The position numbers were made by a program, and so were the translations under genes. DNA of 64,000 bases from Mycolicibacterium gilvum (GTDB lineage Bacteria; Actinomycetota; Actinomycetes; Mycobacteriales; Mycobacteriaceae): NCBI RefSeq assembly GCF_900454025.1, contig NZ_UGQM01000001.1, positions 2,728,001-2,792,000 on the forward strand. Reading direction: 5' to 3'. Position 1 is the stretch's first letter, and each line of letters starts with the position of its first letter. Positions 54,998-64,000 of this stretch are shown in pieces. The notes below the pieces were generated by a model that searched no databases, was not told where the DNA came from, and was given only the letters and a program-made list of their open reading frames with translations.

Positions 54998-56285
54998 TCT
55001 TGCCGAGGGTGAGCATGCCGCGGTAGGTCGACGGGTTCAGCAGTGTCGGCCACTTCGTCCGCGCGATGTGCGCGCTGATCGGCCTGCCCGCGAAGCGGTC
55101 TCTGAGCCAGCGCAAGGTCATCGGCGCCGACATCGGATGCAGCAACAGGTGTTCGCTGAACATGTCGCGGTGGTAGGTGACGCTGGCGCCGCCCGCGGTG
55201 TAGGTCTCGGTGAGCTCGTCGATGTCGTCGACGGAGATGATCCGGTCGTGGACGGCCTGCACGATCAACACCGGGACCTTGGGGGCGGACGTCCCGAGCT
55301 TGATGCTGTCGAAGACGTGCTGCACCTCGGGCGTCAGCAGGATCTCCTCCAGCGGCCGGTCGACCCAGTGGGCCATGTCCTTGCCGACCAGGCTGAGCAT
55401 GGCGTGCGCGGTGGTCATCTTCTCGATCCGCGCGAGCATCGCCTTGCCCTCGACCGTGGCGTGCTGCTGGATGATCCGGTTCAGGTCGGGATAGACGTGG
55501 GTCAGCGCCGCCACCACCATCGCCGGCAGGCCCGAGTAGATGCTGCCGTTGAGGCGGCGGAACGCATGTCCGAGATCGCCGACGGGTGACCCCAGCACCG
55601 CGCCGACGACGTTGAGCTCCGGCGCGTAGCTGTCGTGGACCTCGGCGGCCCACGCCGAGGCCAGCCCGCCGCCGGAGTAGCCCCACAGGCCGACAGGGGC
55701 GTCCTCGGCCAGGCCCAGCGGGCGATGGTTGACCGCTGCGCGGATTCCGTCGAGAACGTGGTAGCCCGGTTCGAAGGGGGCGCCCCACATGCCGGTGGTG
55801 CCCTCGTGGTCGGGGACCGACACCGCCCAGCCCTCGGCCAGCGCGGCGGCGATGAGCAGGAATTCGAACTGTGCGACCGCGCCGAGTGCCTTGGCGCCGC
55901 GGCGCAGCGCGTAGGACGGGAAACAGCGGCCTGCCACGGCGTCGATCGCGCACTGGTAGGACACGATCGGCAGGGGGCGGCGGTCGGTCCGCTCTGTCGG
56001 CGCCAGCACGGTGGTGACGGTGGCCTGCGGTTGTCCGTAGAGGTCGGTGGTCCGGTACAGCAGCTGTGTGGCGCTGAATTTCTGCGGGATCAGGCCGAGA
56101 AACGCCAGCTCGACGTCGCGGGAGCGGAGCACGGTGCCGGGCCGGGCATGCTCGTAGCCCTCCGGGGGCTCGTAGAACGGGTCGTCGGCCGGGATGACCG
56201 GGCGCGTCCTGGGCCTGAGCTCTTCGTGTCGGGGCTGGCCGATCCATTCGGCACCCGTCGACCGTGCAACATTGCCCAAGTCCAT
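54933..56285 (-). CDS. Secretory-lipase-type alpha/beta hydrolase (Rv1592c-like)
   Basis: A 450-residue hydrolase of the LIP (secretory lipase) family. The nucleophile is Ser204 in GYSGGG, and a [13 protein letters not shown] block and a late His (near [11 protein letters not shown]) complete a plausible triad. There is no obvious signal peptide. It is orthologous to Rv1592c, reported as an acyl hydrolase. ATG 56285 has normal context. The 3' end overlaps the convergent DUF2567 gene. Confidence 0.9.
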   Translation of the reverse strand: MDLGNVARSTGAEWIGQPRHEELRPRTRPVIPADDPFYEPPEGYEHARPGTVLRSRDVELAFLGLIPQKFSATQLLYRTTDLYGQPQATVTTVLAPTERTDRRPLPIVSYQCAIDAVAGRCFPSYALRRGAKALGAVAQFEFLLIAAALAEGWAVSVPDHEGTTGMWGAPFEPGYHVLDGIRAAVNHRPLGLAEDAPVGLWGYSGGGLASAWAAEVHDSYAPELNVVGAVLGSPVGDLGHAFRRLNGSIYSGLPAMVVAALTHVYPDLNRIIQQHATVEGKAMLARIEKMTTAHAMLSLVGKDMAHWVDRPLEEILLTPEVQHVFDSIKLGTSAPKVPVLIVQAVHDRIISVDDIDELTETYTAGGASVTYHRDMFSEHLLLHPMSAPMTLRWLRDRFAGRPISAHIARTKWPTLLNPSTYRGMLTLGKITAKVVLGRRVERQPLSQFDL

Positions 56286-56327
56286 CAGGGCATTGTTACT
56301 TAAGAGGGCTTTAAGAATCCAGTCGAC

Positions 56328-57032
56328 TCACCCGGGCGGGCGCAATGCGGCGAATTCGTCGGTCACCCGGTATGCGGCTTCGGTGAAGCGATACAGGGCG
56401 GCGGGCCGACCCCCGCTGCGGCCCGACCTGGCCGTCGTGCCGGTACGCGTGATGACGTGGCGACGTTCGAGCACGCGCTGCAGGTTCGTCGCATCGACCG
56501 GGTGGCCGAGCGCGGCGCTGTAGATGTCGCGCAACGCCGACAGCGCGAATTCGTTGGGGGCCAGGGCGAAACCGATGTTGGTGTAGGAGAGCTTGGCCTC
56601 CAACCGGGTGCGGGCGTGCTCGACCATCGGTCCGTGATCGAACGCCATCGGGGGCAGATCGCTGACCGGATGCCAGCGGGTGTCGGGCGGCAGCTCCGGG
56701 GTCGCGGGGGAGGGGACGAGCCCCAGGAAGGTCGATGCGATGGTGCGGGGTCCGGGTACCCGGTGCGGATCGGAGAAGATGGCGAGTTGCTCCAGATGGG
56801 CGAGTTCGCGCAGGTCGACCTTCTCGGCGAGTTGGCGGCGCACCGAGCTCGTCAGATCCTCATCAGCACCCAGGCCGCCGCCCGGCAGAGCCCATTTCTC
56901 CTTCTCCGGCTCCAGCGCGCGCTGCCACAACAGCACGTGAAGTGCGGGTTTCCGCTTGGCGGTGGGTGATTCCGCGCGCCGCACCTGGAACACGACGGCG
57001 AGCACCTCGTGGTCGGTGCTAGTATGTGCCAT
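56328..57032 (-). CDS. nrtR: NrtR-type NAD biosynthesis repressor (Nudix + winged HTH)
   Basis: A 234-residue two-domain regulator equivalent to Rv1593c. The N-terminal Nudix domain has a degenerate box (GGGLGADEDLTSSVRRQLAEKVDL). The REUxEE core is RQLAEK, so hydrolysis is probably lost and the domain senses an NAD-related ligand. The C-terminal winged HTH (about 150-230, LQRVLERRHVITRTGTTARSGRSGGRPAALYRFT) binds DNA. NrtR of M. smegmatis controls nadABC. ATG 57032 follows the TACAAT -10 by 7 nt, so the message is probably leaderless; the longer upstream frame crosses the operator. Confidence 0.9.
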   Translation of the reverse strand: MAHTSTDHEVLAVVFQVRRAESPTAKRKPALHVLLWQRALEPEKEKWALPGGGLGADEDLTSSVRRQLAEKVDLRELAHLEQLAIFSDPHRVPGPRTIASTFLGLVPSPATPELPPDTRWHPVSDLPPMAFDHGPMVEHARTRLEAKLSYTNIGFALAPNEFALSALRDIYSAALGHPVDATNLQRVLERRHVITRTGTTARSGRSGGRPAALYRFTEAAYRVTDEFAALRPPG

Positions 57033-57055
57033 GTTTTCGATTGTAAGTCGAAAAC
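57020..57055. promoter_or_regulatory. NrtR operator and divergent promoters
   Basis: Perfect 8-bp inverted repeat GTTTTCGA-N7-TCGAAAAC at 57033-57055, beginning at the base next to the nrtR start codon. On the minus strand TACAAT (57045-57040) inside it is the nrtR -10. On the plus strand TAGTAT (57020-57025) may be the nadA -10, placing the operator over the first transcribed bases. One bound dimer could stop both genes. Confidence 0.7.
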
Positions 57056-57079
57056 CTCGAGGAAGCGAAGGAGACGGCG

Positions 57080-58119
<1,040 letters not shown>

Positions 58120-58123
<4 letters not shown>

Positions 58124-59679
58124 CCGGGTGCGGCGGCGCAGGCGGGTGGCGCCGGCGCGCTGACGTCGTGATCGTCGGCACCGGCGTCGCGGGGCTGGCC
58201 GCCGCGCTCGCCGCGCACCGCCGCGGCCTGCGGGTGGTGCTGCTGAGCAAGGCCGCCGAGACCGCCACGTTCTACGCCCAGGGCGGTATCGCGGTCGTCC
58301 TTCCCGACGTGCTGCGCGACGGCGGCGACTCCGTCGACGCCCACGTGGCCGACACCCTCGCCGCCGGCGCAGGCCTGTGCGATCCCGCCGCCGTGCGCTC
58401 GATCGTCGCCGACGGCTTCGACGCCGTCACCGAATTGGTCGCCGCCGGAGCGCGATTCGACGAATCCGAGCCGGGCCGCTGGGCGCTGACCCGGGAGGGC
58501 GGGCACAGCCGGCGCCGCATCATCCACGCCGGGGGCGACGCCACCGGTGCCGAGGTGCAGAAGGCGCTCGACCTCGCGGCGGCGTCGCTGGACATCCGCC
58601 GCAACCACGTGGCGCTCGATCTGATCCTCGACGGCGGCGCGGTCGCCGGCGTCACCGTCCTCAGCGACGACGGTGTCGGCGCGGTGTACGCACCGTCGGT
58701 GATCCTGGCGACCGGTGGTCTCGGGCACCTCTACTCGGCCACGACCAATCCGGACGGTTCGACCGGCGACGGTGTGGCGCTCGCGATCTGGGCCGGGCTG
58801 CCGGTCGCCGACCTCGAGTTCATCCAGTTCCACCCGACGATGCTGTACGCGGGCGCCGGGATCGGGCGCCGACCGCTGATCACCGAGGCGCTGCGCGGTG
58901 AGGGCGCGAAACTCGTCGACCGCCAAGGGCGTTCGGTGACCGACGGCGTTCACCCGATGGGTGATCTGGCGCCGCGCGACGTGGTGGCCGCGGCGATCGA
59001 GGCGCGGCTGTCCGAGACGGGGGACGAGTGCGTCTACCTCGACGCCCGCGGCATCGCCGACTTCCCGACGCGTTTCCCGACGGTCACCGCGTCCTGCCTG
59101 GAAGCCGGCATCGATCCTGTGCGCCAGCCGATTCCGGTGGTGCCCGGTGCGCATTACAGCTGCGGCGGCGTGGTGACCGACGTCGACGGACGTACCGGTA
59201 TCTCCGGGCTGTTCGCCGCCGGCGAGGTGGCGCGCACCGGTATGCACGGGGCCAACCGGTTGGCGTCCAACAGCCTGCTCGAAGGACTGGTGGTCGGACG
59301 GCGGGCCGGAACCGCGGCCGCCGAGCACGCCACGGTCGCTGGTCCGACGCGGATCGTCGATCCCGGACCGCAGGTCCGTCCCGCGCTGCCGCGTGCGGAA
59401 CTGCAGGCGGCGATGACGCGGTACGCCTCGGTGGTGCGCACCGCCGACGGCCTGCACCGGATCCGGGATCTGGTCGGTACCGCCCCGGTGCGAAACCTCA
59501 GGAACCGCAACGACTTCGAGGATGCCGCCCTGACCGCGGTCGCCTCCGCGGTTGCCGACGCCGCGCTCGCGCGCACCGAGACCCGGGGCTGTCACCACCG
59601 CTCCGACCATCCATTGACCGATCCCGCGCAGGCCGTCAGCATCGCTTCCGGCCTCGCCCCAGCCACGGTGGGATGCTGA
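58120..59679 (+). CDS. nadB: L-aspartate oxidase
   Basis: FAD enzyme that oxidises aspartate to iminoaspartate (519 residues). The dinucleotide-binding motif is [20 protein letters not shown] near residue 15-34, followed by [10 protein letters not shown], the [11 protein letters not shown] block, the catalytic-domain EFIQFHPT and the C-terminal [21 protein letters not shown] 58120 overlaps the nadA stop (ATGA) and the stop overlaps the nadC start (TGATG), a tightly coupled operon. Confidence 0.96.
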
Positions 59680-60536
59680 TGACGTTCAGCGACTACGAAC
59701 GCGCCGAAGCCCGGGCGGTGATCGCCCGCGCCCTGGAGGAGGACCTCCGGTACGGACCGGATGTCACGACGACGGCGACCGTCGGTGCCGACGCGTCGAC
59801 GACCGGGTTGATGGTGCCGCGGGAGCCGGGCGTCCTCGCCGGCGGTGAGCTGGCGGTCATGGTGCTCGACGAGGTGATCGGGTCGGGCGCATACAGCGTC
59901 GAACAGTTGATCCCCGACGGCACCAGGATGGATGCCGGCACGGTGGCGTTGGCGGTCAAGGCGCCGACCCGCGGCCTGCTCACCGCCGAGCGCACGATGC
60001 TCAACCTGGTGTGTCACCTGTCCGGTATCGCGACCGCGACCGCGGCGTGGGTCGATGCCGTCTCCGGGACCGGGGCCCAGATCCGGGACACCCGCAAGAC
60101 GCTGCCCGGTCTGCGTGCGCTGCAGAAGTACGCGGTCCGGGTCGGTGGCGGGGTCAACCACCGGATGGGCCTGGGCGACGCCGCGCTGATCAAGGACAAC
60201 CACGTCGCGGCCGCCGGCTCGGTGGTGGCCGCGCTGCGCGAAGTACGGGCTGTGGCACCCGATCTGCCGTGTGAGGTCGAGGTCGACTCGCTCGAGCAAC
60301 TCGACGAGGTTCTCACCGAGGGTGTGGAACTGGTGCTGCTCGACAACTTCCCGGTGTGGCAGACCCAGATCGCGGTACAGCGCCGCGACGCGCGGTCACC
60401 TCAGACCAAGCTCGAATCCTCCGGCGGCCTCGCACTGGAGAATGCCGCCGAGTACGCCGGCACCGGGGTGGACTACCTCGCCGTCGGTGCCCTGACCCAC
60501 TCCGTGCGGGTGCTGGATCTCGGACTGGACCTCTAG
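59679..60536 (+). CDS. nadC: Nicotinate-nucleotide pyrophosphorylase (quinolinate phosphoribosyltransferase)
   Basis: Converts quinolinate and PRPP into nicotinate mononucleotide (285 residues, the same as M. tuberculosis NadC). Key segments: EEDLRYGPDVTT near the N-terminus, LLTAERTMLNLVCHLSGIAT, RDTRKTLPGLRALQKYAVRVGGGVNHRMGLGDAALIKDNH (substrate-binding Arg, Lys and His), and EVEVDSLEQLDE. ATG 59679 is preferred over ATG 59673 on homology (MTFSDYE) and coupling. Confidence 0.97.
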   Translation: MTFSDYERAEARAVIARALEEDLRYGPDVTTTATVGADASTTGLMVPREPGVLAGGELAVMVLDEVIGSGAYSVEQLIPDGTRMDAGTVALAVKAPTRGLLTAERTMLNLVCHLSGIATATAAWVDAVSGTGAQIRDTRKTLPGLRALQKYAVRVGGGVNHRMGLGDAALIKDNHVAAAGSVVAALREVRAVAPDLPCEVEVDSLEQLDEVLTEGVELVLLDNFPVWQTQIAVQRRDARSPQTKLESSGGLALENAAEYAGTGVDYLAVGALTHSVRVLDLGLDL

Positions 60537-60539
60537 CCC

Positions 60540-60989
60540 GTGAAGGCCGTGACCCTGGCGGCGGCGGTGCTGGCGCTCGGCATCGCCGTCTTCGCGCTGA
60601 TCCGGACATTCGACGCCGAGCCCGACTACACCGAGGCCCAACGCGGTGACGCGAAAGCCGCGGTGTGCGCGGCGTTCGAGACCGTCCGCACCGGCGTCGC
60701 GACCAACACCAACGTGACGCCCCCGGGCGGGTCGGGAGACATCACCGGCGCGCTCGCGGTCGCGGCCAACGCCCGCGTCGCGCTGTTCGACGGCGGTCAG
60801 TACCTGCTGGCGAAGCTGGATCCGGCGACCCCGACCGATCTGGCCGCCGAGGTCCGCAGGTTCGCCAACCAGTTGATGGACATCGGGGCCGCGGCCACCG
60901 CCGGTGTTCCGAACACCGACGAGGTGCAGGCGGGCCGGCTCCAGGATGCCGAGGCCGTGAGCTCCGCCATCAGCGAACGCTGCGCTTAG
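60540..60989 (+). CDS. Small membrane-anchored or exported protein of unknown function
   Basis: A 149-residue protein, 3 bp after nadC. The first 23 residues (MKAVTLAAAVLALGIAVFALIRTF) are a signal anchor without a clear cleavage site. The rest is soluble, Ala/Asp/Thr-rich, with cysteines near residue 42 and two from the end that could form an extracellular disulfide. It is not recognisable from sequence. GTG 60540 is used. The stop overlaps the convergent LysE gene's stop. Confidence 0.75.
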   Translation: MKAVTLAAAVLALGIAVFALIRTFDAEPDYTEAQRGDAKAAVCAAFETVRTGVATNTNVTPPGGSGDITGALAVAANARVALFDGGQYLLAKLDPATPTDLAAEVRRFANQLMDIGAAATAGVPNTDEVQAGRLQDAEAVSSAISERCA

Positions 60990-61624
60990 GCGGCGGCCGG
61001 CCCGCGGCGCACCAGGGCCAGCACCACCGCGGCGGTCGCGAACAGCCCTGAGAAGACCCGGTTGAGCGTCGTCTGCTGTCTCGGCGTGCGCAGCCAGGTC
61101 AGCAGACGCACCGACAGCGCGGTGTAGAAGCCCATCACGACCATGTCGACCGCGACCATCGTCACGGCGATCGCCAGGTACTGGGCCAGAAGCGGCGCGG
61201 CCGGGTTCACGAACTGCGGCATCACCGCGAGGAAGAACAGCAGCCCCTTCGGATTGGTGGCATTGACCAGGAAGCCGCGCACCATCAGCGACACGCGGCC
61301 GCCGTCCATCCCGCGGTCCACCTGGCTGTGCAGGTCGACCGCGACGCTGCGCCACTGCCGCCACGCCAGGTAGGCGAGATAGGCGACGCCGAGCCACTTG
61401 ATGACGGTGAACGCCAGCACCGAGTTCGCGACCGCCGCGCCGAGCCCGACGGCCACCAGGGTCAGCTGCAGCATCAGCCCGGCCTCCAGGCCGACGATGC
61501 TCCAGTACCCGCGTTTGACGCCGTGGGTGAGGCCGGTCGCCATCGACTGGATCGCCCCGGCGCCGGGCGACACCGCGATCACGACGGCTGCGCCGAAGAA
61601 GGCCAGCCACATCTGCCAGGTCAT
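60986..61624 (-). CDS. LysE/RhtB-family amino-acid exporter
   Basis: A 212-residue transporter with six hydrophobic segments and the family's opening MTWQMWLAFFGAAVVIAVSPGAGAI. NATNPKGLLFFLAVMPQFV at about residue 120 is also typical. Members export lysine, homoserine, threonine or similar compounds; the substrate cannot be told from sequence. ATG 61624 is preferred over TTG 61651. It follows the F420-type gene on the same strand after 23 bp. Confidence 0.9.
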   Translation of the reverse strand: MTWQMWLAFFGAAVVIAVSPGAGAIQSMATGLTHGVKRGYWSIVGLEAGLMLQLTLVAVGLGAAVANSVLAFTVIKWLGVAYLAYLAWRQWRSVAVDLHSQVDRGMDGGRVSLMVRGFLVNATNPKGLLFFLAVMPQFVNPAAPLLAQYLAIAVTMVAVDMVVMGFYTALSVRLLTWLRTPRQQTTLNRVFSGLFATAAVVLALVRRGPAAA

Positions 61625-61647
61625 GGCGATGAGTGTTTCAGGTGAGG

Positions 61648-64000
<2,353 letters not shown>

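Overview
This window is a 64-kb piece of a mycobacterial chromosome, most likely a rapidly growing Mycolicibacterium-type species. The evidence is the gene order: acnA, ripA-ripB, moxR1, fabG1-inhA-hemH, mutA-mutB-meaB, ileS, dinB, ansA, lspA, dnaE1, ilvA, treX-treY-treZ, bioA-bioF-bioD, bioB-bsaP, nadA-nadB-nadC, hisD-hisC. This follows the Mycobacterium tuberculosis block Rv1475c-Rv1600 almost gene for gene, with deletions. The DNA is uniformly GC-rich, with many GTG starts and many 4-bp start/stop overlaps. A BioQ-type repressor beside bioB and the lack of mazEF4 between mutB and meaB set it apart from M. tuberculosis.

Layout. 1-2.7 kb: aconitase (3' end outside the window) with an AcnR-like operator. 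2.8-9.1 kb: cell-wall peptidases RipA and RipB, then MoxR1 ATPase, DUF58 and VWA proteins. 9.1-11.8 kb: FAS-II fabG1-inhA plus ferrochelatase. 11.8-14.7 kb: conserved unknowns, NfeD and SPFH membrane proteins, and a small DoxX-like protein. 14.7-16.5 kb: an intact IS1182-type insertion sequence sitting exactly in a CTAG that served as the stop codon of both convergent flanking genes. 16.5-23.8 kb: a VTT/DedA-like protein, methylmalonyl-CoA mutase with its MeaB chaperone, and a LipL-type esterase. 23.8-25.7 kb: a less GC-rich accessory island with a 7-TM protein, a small HTH regulator and a divergent orphan half condensation domain, with a three-half-site operator in between. 25.7-29.1 kb: a translational T-box and ileS. 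29.1-35 kb: an S4 protein, DinB, asparaginase, LspA with a tandem-repeat tail, a pseudouridine synthase, RarD and a TetR regulator. 35-40.3 kb: dnaE1 and ilvA. 40.3-48.7 kb: the trehalose genes treX-treY-treZ behind an acyltransferase. 48.7-55 kb: the biotin cluster with BioQ operators. 55-60.5 kb: a lipase, an NrtR-type repressor and the nadABC operon. 60.5-64 kb: a small exported protein, LysE, an F420-type protein, hisD and the start of hisC.

Functional themes: core metabolism (TCA, propionate, NAD, biotin, histidine, isoleucine, trehalose), envelope biogenesis (RipA/B, FAS-II, LspA) and replication (DnaE1, DinB). Several promoters put a TANNNT -10 box 6-8 nt before the start codon, which predicts leaderless transcripts. 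The most unusual local features are the 23.8-25.7 kb island, the amplified BioQ half-sites in the bioB leader, the LspA repeat tail and the position of the insertion sequence. No tRNA, rRNA, CRISPR array or prophage was seen. No gene-free stretch exceeds 300 bp.
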